Of a stretch of 64,000 nucleotides of DNA, positions 26,581 to 36,597 are shown piece after piece. Each line of letters starts with the position of its first letter. Position 1 is the stretch's first letter. A program made the translations under genes and the position numbers. The stretch is taken from positions 52,327 through 116,326 of the forward strand of contig NZ_QRMP01000006.1 of NCBI RefSeq assembly GCF_003473295.1. The letters are read 5' to 3'. The stretch is from Parabacteroides sp. AM08-6 (GTDB taxonomy: Bacteria > Bacteroidota > Bacteroidia > Bacteroidales > Tannerellaceae). Under the pieces are notes generated by a model. That model ran no database searches. It was given only the letters and a program-made list of their open reading frames with translations, and was not told the DNA's origin.

Positions 26581-28557
26581 ATGAAAATCATAAAGAAAAC
26601 AAATCGCTTCATAAAGACTGTGCTACCCGCATGCCTATTGGGTTTATCTGCGTGCGGTTATCTGGATGTCATTCCGCCTGCCCAGGCAGACTACGAGGAC
26701 ACGATGAAAGATGAGGCTACCACGTTGGGCTTCTTATTCACAGCCTACTCTTATATTCCCGGAGTAAATCCTTTCATCTACCAGCACATGGAAAACTCAG
26801 CAGATGAGATGGTTCATCCTAAAGACTGGGGTGTAGAGGAACAACAAATGCTGTTCGGAACCATATCCGCTTCAGGTGACCCCGGCAAATGGGAAAATGT
26901 TTACAATTATATCGGCTATGTTCATTACTTCATGGAACAATTAGACCGGTTGAATCCCGTCGGTGTAACAGAAGAGGGGAAAGAACAACTCAGGGCTGAA
27001 GCTTATTTCTTGGAAGCCTACTATCATTTCCGTGCATTGGAAATGTTCGGACCTTGCCCGATTATTCCGGGAAAAATGGATCAAAACATCTCGAAAGCCG
27101 ATATTCCGGGACGTTCGCACTTCGACTATTGTGTGGATTATATCGTAGATAAATTAGACCAAGCGGCAGCCATACTTCCTCCTAAACGTGAAACAGCGGA
27201 TTTGGGACGTGCCGATGCCACAATCTGTAAATGTCTGAAAGCACGCGTATTACTGTATGCTGCTTCTCCATTATGGAACGGTTCATTCTATACTCGCAAC
27301 TGGCGCAATACAAATTACGAGACTCCGGGATACGGAACGGAATTGGTTAGCTCTACTTACGATGCCGGTAAATGGGAACGTGCTTTGACAGCAAACCAGG
27401 AAGCTTTGGCAGCAGCAAAAGCTGCAGGTTACGAACTATTCGACATCGAAACAGCTAATACCATAGCCGCAAGTGACAGAGTACCACTACCTTTCATCCC
27501 CGGAAGAGAGACAGATACGGATGAAAACAAAGCATTCAAAGAACGTGTCCGCATGTTCCAATATTTGTCTACTGCCCATGAAGCCGATAACAATAAAGAA
27601 ATTATCTGGGGACAGATAGTATCGAGCAGTGAAGTGGGTGGTGTAAACCCCAATATCAGCCGTCTGCCTAACAACCTGATTAAAAAGACTGATAATTCTT
27701 GGTGGGGAGGTTATGCCGGTTGGGCTCCTACCTTAAATGCGGTAAAACGCTTTTATACGGAAAATGGAGAGTTGCCGGAAAACGACAAAGAGTTCTATCC
27801 GGAAAGCGAATGGTACACCCGTCACGACATGAATGCATCCAGCCCCGCATATACAGAAAATGATGGAGAAGATACCAAAAACGATATCATTAAGTTCAAT
27901 GCTAAACGTGAAGCTCGCTATTACGCATGGATTGCATTCGATGGTTGTCAATATTCTCCAATCATTAAAAATAACGCACCGCTTTGGCTGAACTTGAAGA
28001 ATTCCCTGACACACGGATATACAGCAGGATTACGTAATGCGGCAGGTACGGGTTTCTTAACAAAGAAATTCATTACTCCGGATCTCGTTGTCAGTTCTAC
28101 CGGTAATGTTACGGGAAGCAGAATCAGAGCACCATTCTTCCGCTTGGCTGAATTGTATTTGAACTTGGCAGAATGTTATGCTGCTTTGGACAGAACTCCG
28201 GAAGCTCTTGAACAATTGAATGTCATCCGTAAACGTGCCGGCATCAAAGATGTGACAAGTGCAGATTTGTCTACCATGAGCCTGACAGAATGGATTCGCA
28301 ACGAACGCTTCGTTGAATTGTATCAGGAAGGTCATCGTTACTACGATATACGCCGTTGGGGTATTGCTCCCGAAGTGCTGAGTGCCGGTGTTCGTTATGG
28401 ATTGAACGGTATGGTAGAAAAGCCTACTTTTGAAGAGTTTAACACTCCGACTTTGATAAACCAGCCGATTAAATGGGATAACAGACAATATCTCGCTCCT
28501 ATTCTGAACAGCGAAATATACAGTAATCCACAATTAGTACAGGCACCTGGTTATTAA
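26581..28557 (+). CDS. SusD/RagB-family surface lipoprotein
   Basis: SusD partners close over the SusC channel and bind the substrate. The 658 residues have a lipoprotein signal (LPACLLGLSACGYLD), the SusD-like N-domain with TPR helices (AEAYFLEAYYHFRALEMFGP) and the RagB C-domain (WIRNERFVELYQEGHRYYDI, then RRWGIAPE). It lies 31 nt after susC. The substrate cannot be read from sequence. Confidence 0.92.
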   Translation: MKIIKKTNRFIKTVLPACLLGLSACGYLDVIPPAQADYEDTMKDEATTLGFLFTAYSYIPGVNPFIYQHMENSADEMVHPKDWGVEEQQMLFGTISASGDPGKWENVYNYIGYVHYFMEQLDRLNPVGVTEEGKEQLRAEAYFLEAYYHFRALEMFGPCPIIPGKMDQNISKADIPGRSHFDYCVDYIVDKLDQAAAILPPKRETADLGRADATICKCLKARVLLYAASPLWNGSFYTRNWRNTNYETPGYGTELVSSTYDAGKWERALTANQEALAAAKAAGYELFDIETANTIAASDRVPLPFIPGRETDTDENKAFKERVRMFQYLSTAHEADNNKEIIWGQIVSSSEVGGVNPNISRLPNNLIKKTDNSWWGGYAGWAPTLNAVKRFYTENGELPENDKEFYPESEWYTRHDMNASSPAYTENDGEDTKNDIIKFNAKREARYYAWIAFDGCQYSPIIKNNAPLWLNLKNSLTHGYTAGLRNAAGTGFLTKKFITPDLVVSSTGNVTGSRIRAPFFRLAELYLNLAECYAALDRTPEALEQLNVIRKRAGIKDVTSADLSTMSLTEWIRNERFVELYQEGHRYYDIRRWGIAPEVLSAGVRYGLNGMVEKPTFEEFNTPTLINQPIKWDNRQYLAPILNSEIYSNPQLVQAPGY

Positions 28558-28575
28558 TCTATAAAAACAATTTGT

Positions 28576-29913
28576 ATGAAAACAAAACTTATATTGGCAG
28601 CAGGTGCTTTGATTATGTTGGGGGCCTGTGATGAATCAGAATATGAATTGGAAAACTTGGTCCCGGAAGGTTACCACAAAGTAATGTATATAAACAATTC
28701 CGGAGAACAGGATTTGACCCTATATAATACAGGAGAAGATAATATATACAAACTCTCCGTATTTAAGGGCGGAAGCGAACCCGGATTGACCGCAAATGCA
28801 AAAATGGGCGTGTTGTCGCAGGAAACTGTCGACATCGACTACAGCGGACCGGAAGGGATAAACTATAAGGTATTAGGTCCGGAATGTTACTCTTTGGACA
28901 TGACAGACTTAAACTTTGACTCCAATGAACGTTACAAGATTGTGAACGTATCTATCAAAGTACCAAATGTTGAAAAGGCAATGGAGAATAATCCTGATGC
29001 AACATGCGTATTGCCTTTGTATCTCTATAGTGAAACAGACTCTGTTAACGCGTATAAAAACACGACGTTCATCAAGATTGCAGAGGTACTTACACCAACT
29101 GTAGGCTTTACGACGACTGATGCTGTATACCTTCCGTTTACATATGGTTTTACTGACGGAAGTGCATCCATCAATTTCGGACTTGACACAGACAACAATT
29201 GGGATATAGATTGCCAGTTTGAAGTTGACCCGGATTATCTGGCTGACTTCAATGCGAAAAATGGAACATCCATTTTAGCTCTGCCCGCAGCAAATTATTC
29301 ATTCGAGCCGACAATGGTACTTCCAACCGGGACAACATCTATAGATTTGCCCGTCACACTCAATAGTGAAGGATTGCAACCGGGTGACTATATGCTACCT
29401 ATTCGCTTGAAAGATATTTCTCTCTTCGAGGTTTCCAGTAAGGCTGTGTATCCGTTAATCATCCGCGTTACAGGTATCCAAATGGAACGTTCAAGCTGGA
29501 CAGTTAAAGCCAACACGGAAGAAAAAACAGGTGAAGGTGCCGGAAACGGTGTAGCTACTTGTCTTTTGGATGGTGATATAACCTCGTTCTGGCATTCACA
29601 ATGGAGTGGTGGTTCACTTGCTTTGCCTCACGAAATAGTAGTCGATACCAAGAAAGAAACGACCTTTACCAACTTCGGGTTGATGCAGAGACAGCATAGC
29701 GACTATAGAGATGTGCGTGCCGGTGAATTCTACGTTAGCTCTGACAATTCCACATGGACTAAAGTCGGTGAGTTTACAATGGAAAAAATACTTCCGGTTC
29801 AGATATTCCCTGTAACTCCGACTAAAGGACGTTACTTCAAGGTTGTCATTACGGCAAGTAATCGAAGCGGTAATTCATCTTTGGCAGAACTATATGCTTA
29901 CAGCATAAATTAG
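28576..29913 (+). CDS. surface lipoprotein with DUF1735-like and discoidin-like domains
   Basis: The 445 residues begin with a lipobox (LIMLGACDESE). Residues of about 40-170 and 170-300 look like the repeated DUF1735/BT_3987-type domains found in SusE-position proteins. The last 140 residues (WTVKANTEEK, LLDGDITSFWHSQWSGG, KGRYFKVVITASNRSGNSSL) form an F5/8 type C, discoidin-like, carbohydrate-binding fold. It follows susD by 18 nt and should be a surface glycan-binding protein. No glycoside hydrolase is encoded nearby. Confidence 0.8.
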   Translation: MKTKLILAAGALIMLGACDESEYELENLVPEGYHKVMYINNSGEQDLTLYNTGEDNIYKLSVFKGGSEPGLTANAKMGVLSQETVDIDYSGPEGINYKVLGPECYSLDMTDLNFDSNERYKIVNVSIKVPNVEKAMENNPDATCVLPLYLYSETDSVNAYKNTTFIKIAEVLTPTVGFTTTDAVYLPFTYGFTDGSASINFGLDTDNNWDIDCQFEVDPDYLADFNAKNGTSILALPAANYSFEPTMVLPTGTTSIDLPVTLNSEGLQPGDYMLPIRLKDISLFEVSSKAVYPLIIRVTGIQMERSSWTVKANTEEKTGEGAGNGVATCLLDGDITSFWHSQWSGGSLALPHEIVVDTKKETTFTNFGLMQRQHSDYRDVRAGEFYVSSDNSTWTKVGEFTMEKILPVQIFPVTPTKGRYFKVVITASNRSGNSSLAELYAYSIN

Positions 29914-29947
29914 TTATAATAGTCTGAGAAAATGACAAAACCAAAAA

Positions 29948-29982
29948 GGCTGTCTAACCATAAAAAGTTAGCCAGCCTTTTT
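29948..29982. terminator. bidirectional intrinsic terminator
   Basis: An 11-bp stem (29948-29958 with 29967-29977) with T runs on both sides separates the convergent susC locus and lutC. Confidence 0.8.
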
Positions 29983-30029
29983 CTTTATTCATAAACTCGT
30001 CCAAACAAAAATGAAACGAGCTGATTATT

Positions 30030-30611
30030 CTATTTCAGTATGACCAGTACACCCACCGGTCCGTGAGCTCCGAACACAAGAGCCTGCTCTATATCGGCTG
30101 TTTTGGAAGGTCCGGAGATAAAAGCACCGAAATCATAAACCATATTTTCCGTCTGTTTATAGGCTTCGTGCATATTGTTTACCAGGGCTTCTTTGTCAAC
30201 CAACAAGACCAAGCTGTCGGAAATAAAATACAGCGCCTTATGTCTTACCTGGCGGGTAATCCAGACTGCTCCATTTTCGGCTACCCCGAAATGACCTTCA
30301 ACAATGGAAAGGTCCGTATTGTCCAGCTCACGGGAATCGGCAAGTTCATCCGGATTGAAAGTGGCACAAGTGATGCCGGATAAGTTGGATGCAATACGAG
30401 TAGCATCCGGAAAATGCCGGCGGATAACATCATTCACATCCTCCCCTGCTTGCAGGACTACTGCTTTTCCCCCTGCCGCTTCCAAAGCTTCGGAGAATTG
30501 GGCTATTTTATCGTCATACGTAATAGCATCCAATGTCAGTTCGGGCATATTATACCGTTTGCCGGTATGACTGCGGATAGCGGATAATATATCATTCTTA
30601 GTACTCATCAT
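30030..30611 (-). CDS. lutC: lactate utilization protein C (LUD domain)
   Basis: This is the third subunit of the LutABC L-lactate oxidation complex. The 193 residues form an LUD domain (FGVAENGAVWITRQVRHKAL, FISGPSKTADIEQALVFGAH, then GPVGVLVIL). It is last in lutA-lutB-lutC on the minus strand, 34 nt after lutB. The partner genes make the identification firm. Confidence 0.9.
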   Translation of the reverse strand: MMSTKNDILSAIRSHTGKRYNMPELTLDAITYDDKIAQFSEALEAAGGKAVVLQAGEDVNDVIRRHFPDATRIASNLSGITCATFNPDELADSRELDNTDLSIVEGHFGVAENGAVWITRQVRHKALYFISDSLVLLVDKEALVNNMHEAYKQTENMVYDFGAFISGPSKTADIEQALVFGAHGPVGVLVILK

Positions 30612-30645
30612 TGTATTGTTTTGTAGGTGAAAGCTTAACCTTACG

Positions 30646-32013
30646 TTATTTTATCTTGTTGTTTTTCCACATTTCATTGAATGACTCTTTGGCAAATACG
30701 GGCAATTCACGTCCTTTTCCCCAAGCATTCAGGCCATTATAGACCATAAAACGAGGCATCTTATTGACCAGCGGGGCAAACTTCAAAGCAGTATTGAACA
30801 GTTTCGGACGCTCCATCAGGAACTTCATGCCACCGGACATCAATTTCTTTTCCGAACTTGCCCTCCCTATCTTATCCAAATCCTGACGCCAACGGTAAAT
30901 CTGTTCGCCAAGATCCACCTTTACCGGACAAACATTGGAGCAAGAGAGACACAATGAGCAAGCTGACACATTATCCGAATATTTCACAGGGTCTTTCAAC
31001 ATTCCCAGATTGATACCAATCGGGCCGGGAATAAAATAAGTATAAGAATATCCCCCCGTCCGGCGATAAACCGGACAAGTATTCATACATTCGCCACAAC
31101 GGATACAGTTTAGCGTACGAATATGGTCAGGACGTGCCAGAATATCACTACGTCCATTATCCACAATGATGATATGAAATTCTCCCCCTTCTTTCGGATT
31201 ACAGTAATGAGAGGTGTAGGAAGTAATAGGCTGCCCCGTACCGGAACGTGCCAGCAAACGGGTAAATACACCCAATGACTCCCGGTTCGGAACAATCTTT
31301 TCCATCCCGAATGTAGCAATATGTACAGGAGGAAAAGAGGTTCCCATATCGGCATTTCCTTCATTGGTACAAACCACAATCTCACCGGTCGAGGCCACAG
31401 CAAAATTAGCACCTGTCATCGCCACATCGGCAGTCAGGAACTTTTCACGCATATCCTTACGTACGGCATGTGTCAGATAAGTAGGGTCAGCATTCCCCTT
31501 TTCCGTTCCCAGCACCCGTTCCATCATCTCACCTACTTCCTGTCGTTTAATGTGGATGGCAGGCATTACGATATGGCTGGGATGAAGGTCCATCCACTGA
31601 AGAATACGTTCGCCGAGGTCGCTTTCAATGATATCATACCCCTTTTCCTGCAAAAATTCGTTCATTCCACATTCTTCGGTCAGCATAGACTTACTCTTTA
31701 TCAAGGTATGTGCCTTATGTTGCTGAAGAATATTCAATACGATTGCATTATGTTCGGCTGCATCTTTTGCCCAATGGACAATTGCTCCGTTGGCAAGGGC
31801 ATTCTTTTCGAATTCTTCCAACAAAGTATCCAGATGACTGTTGGTATACAGTTTAATATCGCAGGCCAATTCGCGCAAACGTTCCCATTCTGGGAGTGAA
31901 TGACTCATTTTATCCCGTTTGGCACGTACCATCCATAAGGTTTCATCATGCCAGGCTTCCTGTTTGCGGTTCGCGATGAAGCGAGCGGCTGCTTTCGAAT
32001 GTTTTGTACTCAT
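30646..32013 (-). CDS. lutB: lactate utilization iron-sulfur protein B
   Basis: The 455 residues combine an LUD-type N-terminal domain (VASTGEIVVCTNEGNADM) with two [4Fe-4S] motifs: CIRCGECMNTCP near residue 302 and CSLCLSCSNVCP near residue 351. It passes electrons from lactate oxidation within LutABC. Its start overlaps the lutA stop as ATGA (32010-32013), so the genes are translationally coupled. Confidence 0.92.
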   Translation of the reverse strand: MSTKHSKAAARFIANRKQEAWHDETLWMVRAKRDKMSHSLPEWERLRELACDIKLYTNSHLDTLLEEFEKNALANGAIVHWAKDAAEHNAIVLNILQQHKAHTLIKSKSMLTEECGMNEFLQEKGYDIIESDLGERILQWMDLHPSHIVMPAIHIKRQEVGEMMERVLGTEKGNADPTYLTHAVRKDMREKFLTADVAMTGANFAVASTGEIVVCTNEGNADMGTSFPPVHIATFGMEKIVPNRESLGVFTRLLARSGTGQPITSYTSHYCNPKEGGEFHIIIVDNGRSDILARPDHIRTLNCIRCGECMNTCPVYRRTGGYSYTYFIPGPIGINLGMLKDPVKYSDNVSACSLCLSCSNVCPVKVDLGEQIYRWRQDLDKIGRASSEKKLMSGGMKFLMERPKLFNTALKFAPLVNKMPRFMVYNGLNAWGKGRELPVFAKESFNEMWKNNKIK

Positions 32014-32750
32014 AATCCGGAGGCTAATATTTCAACAATATGGATAGTTTTTATAGGAAGGTTATCACGTTTGATTACCCCTTCCATGTGCATCAGGCAA
32101 GAGCTGTCGGCGCCGGTAATATATTCGGCTCCCGTGCTTATATGGTCTTTCACTTTATCCTGTCCCATACAAACGGAAACTTCAGGTTCTTCGACGGCAA
32201 ACATGCCTCCGAAACCACAGCATTCGTCTATACGCTTAGGCTCGAATATCTCAATACCCTTTACCAATGAAAGCAGGTCGCGCAGCTTGGAATAATAAGG
32301 GATATTCATCTCACTGGGAGAAGAAAGATGAAGTTCACGTACCCCGTGACAACTGTTGTGGATACTTACTTTATGAGGAAATTCGGCTTTCAGTTCTTTC
32401 ACCTTCACAATATCGTGCAGAAACTCGCAAATATCATAAATCTTCTTGCTGTTCATACAGACATGTCCGGCTTTCTCCAGTATGCCGGGATGATTTTCCT
32501 TGACAAAAGCGACACAACTGGCCGAAGGACCTACAACATAATCATATTGTTGGAACTGCTCTTCCATGCGAAATGCCAGTTTCTGCGCTTCTTGCTCAAA
32601 ACCGGCATTTGCCATCGGCTGCCCACAACAAGTCTGGTCCAACGGATAATCTACATCCAGCCCGATACTTTTCAGAAGTTTATAAGAAGCAACACCAACT
32701 TCCGGGTACACCGCATTGATATAACAGGGGATAAATAATCCTATCTTCAT
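32010..32750 (-). CDS. lutA: lactate utilization protein A (CCG domain)
   Basis: The 246 residues have the two cysteine-rich CCG domains of LutA/LldE and heterodisulfide-reductase-like proteins: DQTCCGQPMANAG near residue 40 and DECCGFGGMFA near residue 178. It is the first gene of the operon. A TATATTTG box lies 23 nt upstream, and the palindromic element beyond it separates the operon from carB. Confidence 0.92.
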   Translation of the reverse strand: MKIGLFIPCYINAVYPEVGVASYKLLKSIGLDVDYPLDQTCCGQPMANAGFEQEAQKLAFRMEEQFQQYDYVVGPSASCVAFVKENHPGILEKAGHVCMNSKKIYDICEFLHDIVKVKELKAEFPHKVSIHNSCHGVRELHLSSPSEMNIPYYSKLRDLLSLVKGIEIFEPKRIDECCGFGGMFAVEEPEVSVCMGQDKVKDHISTGAEYITGADSSCLMHMEGVIKRDNLPIKTIHIVEILASGL

Positions 32751-32772
32751 ATTGGTTTATTTTATGATAGTA

Positions 32773-32780
32773 CAAATATA
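32773..32780 (-). promoter_or_regulatory. -7 box of the lutABC promoter
   Basis: TATATTTG on the minus strand is a perfect match to TAnnTTTG. The -33 region would fall at the edge of the palindromic element (first hairpin 32786-32813). Confidence 0.55.
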
Positions 32781-32785
32781 GTGAT

Positions 32786-33286
32786 GTTACTTTTCTCTTG
32801 AAAGAAAAGTAACCAAAAGTTCAAGGCTTAAACTGCTTCGCTACTCCGTTCCCTCCGTTCGCTGTCGCGTCTGAAACTCGCTTCGCTCAAACAGCAGACG
32901 CTCCGGGCGCTCACTGCGGTCTCTGCGCTTAACGCTCACCAGTTTAGGCCGGAAAAAGGGAGCTCCGCTCCCTCTTGGGATTGCCAACACTGCCTGCTTC
33001 TTTGCAATCCCGCATCGAGTGCGGGAACGGGGGAACCATGCTTGTCCCCGTGCTTGACACGGGGCCGCAAAGGGACAGGTGGTGTCGGCAATCCCAAAAG
33101 AAAGCGGAGCTTTCTCGGAAAGGCCTAAGCGGGCGGGCGTTAAGCGGAGGGTAAAGGCGAAGCGACAGGAGCCTGCGCTGTCTGAGCGAAGCGAGTTTCG
33201 CAGGCGACAGCGTAGCCTTTGCCCGGAGTAGCCCGAACGGTTAAGCCTTGATCTTTTGGTTACTTTTGGATCAAGCCAAAAGTAAC
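32786..33286. repeat. about 500-bp GC-rich nested palindromic element
   Basis: Each end carries a hairpin with GTTACTTTT...AAAAGTAAC (32786-32813 and 33259-33286). The outer arms pair over about 26 bp (AAAAGTAACCAAAAGNTCAA at each end, inverted). Inner pairs include GAAACTCGCTTCGCTCA and GGGATTGCC with GGCAATCCC, so the whole element folds back on itself. It is far more GC-rich than its surroundings, encodes no plausible protein and ends one base before the carB stop codon. It may end carB transcription. It looks like a non-autonomous repetitive element. Confidence 0.7.
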
Positions 33287-33287
33287 G

Positions 33288-36200
33288 TTATTTATATTCC
33301 TGCCAGCTCTTTATTTGAATATCATCCAAGCTCAGTGTGCAGAACGCTTCGATAAAGGCGCTTGCCAGACGGGCATTGGTGATAAGCGGGATATTCAGGT
33401 CGATGGCTGCACGGCGTATCTTGTAGCCATTATTCAGTTCTCCGGCCGAAAGGTCACGCGGAATGTTCACCACCATGTCAATCTTCTTTTCATGAAGCAT
33501 GGTGAGTGCCTGAGGCTCTTTACCCGTTTCGCTCGGCCAGTAGACCAATGTGCTGGGAATACCGTTTTCTTCAAGGAAGCGGTGCGTTCCGCCTGTGGCA
33601 AAGAGGCTGTAGCCTTTCTCATCCAACATCCGGGCGGCATCGAGGATGGCTACTTTCTGTTTCGGTGAACCGGTAGAGAGCAGGACACTCTTTTCCGGAA
33701 TACGGAGGCCGACAGAAAGCATGCTTTTCAAGACCGCTTCGGAAAGGTCGTCACCGATACAGCCCACCTCACCTGTCGAAGCCATGTCGACACCCAAGAC
33801 AGGGTCGGCTTTCTGCAAACGGTTGAAGGAGAACTGGGAGGCTTTGATGCCTACATAATCCAGGTCGAATTCATTCTTATTCGGCTTTTCGACGGGTAAG
33901 CCCAGCATGATACGGGTAGCCAGTTCGATAAAGTTAATCTTCAGCACTTTACTGACAAAGGGGAACGAACGGCTGGCACGGAGATTACATTCTATCACCT
34001 TTATTTCGTTGCCCTTAGCCAGATATTGGATATTGAAAGGACCGGAAATATTCAGTTCCTTGGCAATCTGCTTGCTGATGCGTTTGATGCGGCGAACTGT
34101 TTCGACATATAGCTTCTGTGCAGGGAACTGGATAGTCGCGTCACCGGAATGTACTCCAGCGAACTCGATATGTTCGGAGATGGCATACATCACAATTTCC
34201 CCCTTATCGGCAACGGCATCCATTTCCACTTCCTTGGCATGTTCGATAAACTGGCTGACTACCACCGGATGCTTCTGTGACACATTGGCAGCCAGTTGCA
34301 GGAAGCGTTCCAGTTCTTCCTGGTTGGAGCAGACATTCATCGCTGCACCACTCAATACGTAGCTGGGGCGAACCAGTACGGGGAAACCCACTTCGGCGAC
34401 AAAATCGTTGATATCATCCATCGAAGAAAGCTCTTTCCAACGTGGCTGGTCTACACCGATACGGTCCAGCATGGCAGAGAATTTCTCGCGGTCCTCGGCA
34501 TTATCGATGCTCTTGGCCGATGTCCCGAGGATATTGACATGCTGTTCGTCCAGACGCATCGCCAAGTTGTTCGGGATTTGCCCACCGGTGGAGACAATCA
34601 CACCGTGCGGATTCTCAAGTTCGAGGATATCCATGACACGTTCGAAGGTTAGTTCGTCAAAATAAAGACGGTCGCACATATCGTAGTCGGTCGAAACCGT
34701 TTCGGGATTATAGTTAATCATCACCGAGCGCCAACCTTCCTTGCGAATTGTATTCAGCGCCTGTACACCGCACCAGTCGAACTCTACCGAGCTACCGATA
34801 CGATAAGCCCCCGACCCCAGCACAACAATAGAGCGATGGTCGCCTACATATTCCACATCATTTTCCGTGCCGCTATAAGTCAGATACAGATAATTGGTCT
34901 GTGCCGGATATTCGGCAGCCAAGGTATCAATTTGTTTTACTACCGGAACAATATCATGTTCTTTACGGAACTGGCGAACTTGCATCATTCCTTTTTCAAT
35001 GTCTCCCTCAAGACCAAGGGCACGGGCTATCTGGAAGTCGGAAAAACCTTGCTTTTTCGCTTTACGGACAAGTTCCGGATTCAGGCGCCAATGCCGGACA
35101 CCTTTCATATCGAAAGCACGCAACTCCTTATCGGTCTGCATGATACCGTACAATTTTTGCAGGAACCAGCGGTCTATCTTGGTCAATTCGTGTATTTGGT
35201 CGACTGTATATCCAGCCCGGAATGCTTTGGAGATAACGAAGATACGTCGGTCGGTCGGTTCGTGTAGTGCCTTGTCGATGTCAGAAATCACCAGTTCCTT
35301 GTTTTCCACGAAACCGTGCATCCCCTGTCCTATCATACGAAGTCCTTTCTGGATAGCCTCCTCGAAAGTACGTCCGATGGCCATTACTTCGCCAACCGAT
35401 TTCATGCTTGAACCCAGCTCGCGGGCTACCCCGTGGAATTTACCTAAATCCCAACGCGGTATCTTACAAACCACATAATCGAGAGCCGGTTCAAAGAAAG
35501 CACTCGTAGTCTTCGTCACCGAGTTTTTCAAGTCGAAAAGACCATAACCCAGTCCCAACTTGGCAGCCACAAAGGCCAGCGGATAGCCGGTTGCTTTCGA
35601 AGCCAGCGCAGACGAACGGCTCAGACGGGCATTCACCTCAATCACCCGGTAATCCTCACTTTCCGGGTCGAAAGCATATTGTACATTACATTCGCCCACG
35701 ATACCGATATGGCGGATAATGCGGATGGCCAGTTCGCGCAGTTTATGATATTCACTGTTTGTCAAGGTTTGCGACGGAGCTATAACAATACTTTCGCCGG
35801 TGTGGATACCCAGCGGGTCGAAGTTTTCCATGTTACAAACCGTGATACAGTTATCGAAACGGTCGCGCACCACTTCGTATTCCACCTCTTTCCATCCTTT
35901 CAGGCTCTTTTCCACCAATACCTGGGGAGAGAAAGAGAAGGCTTTTTCGACCAACACATCCAGTTCCGCCTCATTATCGCAGAAACCGGAGCCCAGTCCC
36001 CCCAGCGCGTATGCAGCGCGGACAATCACCGGATAGCCTAATTCGGCTGCAGCGCGACGGGCATCGGCAGCTGTTTCCACAGCTTCGCTCTTGATGGTTT
36101 TCACCCCGATTTCATCGAGCTTACGGACAAATAATTCCCGGTCTTCCGTATCCATAATAGCCTGTACCGGAGTACCCAGTACGCGGACGTTATATTTTTC

Positions 36201-36518
36201 GAGTATACCGCTTTGGAAAAGGGCTACGCCGCAGTTCAGCGCCGTCTGTCCGCCAAAGGCCAGCAAGATGCCTTCGGGACGTTCTTTGGCAATCACCTTC
36301 TCTACAAAGAAAGGAGTGACAGGCAGGAAGTAAACCGTATCGGCAACACCTTCCGAAGTCTGCACCGTAGCGATATTCGGATTGATAAGCACTGTTTCGA
36401 TACCTTCTTCCTTGATGGCTTTCAAAGCTTGGCTGCCTGAATAATCGAATTCTCCGGCCTCCCCTATCTTAAGAGCGCCGCTTCCGAGTATCAGGACTTT
36501 CTTTATATCTTCTTTCAT
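33288..36518 (-). CDS. carB: carbamoyl-phosphate synthase large subunit
   Basis: CarB makes carbamoyl phosphate from bicarbonate, two ATP and ammonia delivered by CarA, for pyrimidine and arginine synthesis. The 1076 residues match the family length. Both ATP-grasp halves are present (VLILGSGALKIGEAGEFDYS at the N-terminus and VVLGSGAYRIGSSVEFDWCG in the middle) and the C-terminal MGS-like regulatory domain ends the protein (GYSLFATGGTHRFLEENGIP). It lies 79 nt after carA on the same strand. Confidence 0.97.
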   Translation of the reverse strand: MKEDIKKVLILGSGALKIGEAGEFDYSGSQALKAIKEEGIETVLINPNIATVQTSEGVADTVYFLPVTPFFVEKVIAKERPEGILLAFGGQTALNCGVALFQSGILEKYNVRVLGTPVQAIMDTEDRELFVRKLDEIGVKTIKSEAVETAADARRAAAELGYPVIVRAAYALGGLGSGFCDNEAELDVLVEKAFSFSPQVLVEKSLKGWKEVEYEVVRDRFDNCITVCNMENFDPLGIHTGESIVIAPSQTLTNSEYHKLRELAIRIIRHIGIVGECNVQYAFDPESEDYRVIEVNARLSRSSALASKATGYPLAFVAAKLGLGYGLFDLKNSVTKTTSAFFEPALDYVVCKIPRWDLGKFHGVARELGSSMKSVGEVMAIGRTFEEAIQKGLRMIGQGMHGFVENKELVISDIDKALHEPTDRRIFVISKAFRAGYTVDQIHELTKIDRWFLQKLYGIMQTDKELRAFDMKGVRHWRLNPELVRKAKKQGFSDFQIARALGLEGDIEKGMMQVRQFRKEHDIVPVVKQIDTLAAEYPAQTNYLYLTYSGTENDVEYVGDHRSIVVLGSGAYRIGSSVEFDWCGVQALNTIRKEGWRSVMINYNPETVSTDYDMCDRLYFDELTFERVMDILELENPHGVIVSTGGQIPNNLAMRLDEQHVNILGTSAKSIDNAEDREKFSAMLDRIGVDQPRWKELSSMDDINDFVAEVGFPVLVRPSYVLSGAAMNVCSNQEELERFLQLAANVSQKHPVVVSQFIEHAKEVEMDAVADKGEIVMYAISEHIEFAGVHSGDATIQFPAQKLYVETVRRIKRISKQIAKELNISGPFNIQYLAKGNEIKVIECNLRASRSFPFVSKVLKINFIELATRIMLGLPVEKPNKNEFDLDYVGIKASQFSFNRLQKADPVLGVDMASTGEVGCIGDDLSEAVLKSMLSVGLRIPEKSVLLSTGSPKQKVAILDAARMLDEKGYSLFATGGTHRFLEENGIPSTLVYWPSETGKEPQALTMLHEKKIDMVVNIPRDLSAGELNNGYKIRRAAIDLNIPLITNARLASAFIEAFCTLSLDDIQIKSWQEYK

Positions 36519-36597
36519 TATTATTCGTAATTAATTTGACTCTACTTTTTTCTGTTGCTTTGCCACACCCTACTGCAGCACATCACCTATCCCCATG

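Noticed and set aside
32786..33286. Palindromic element as a CRISPR array or an rRNA/tmRNA-like gene
   Set aside because: There is no repeat-spacer pattern and no known RNA signature; pairing is a nested fold-back.
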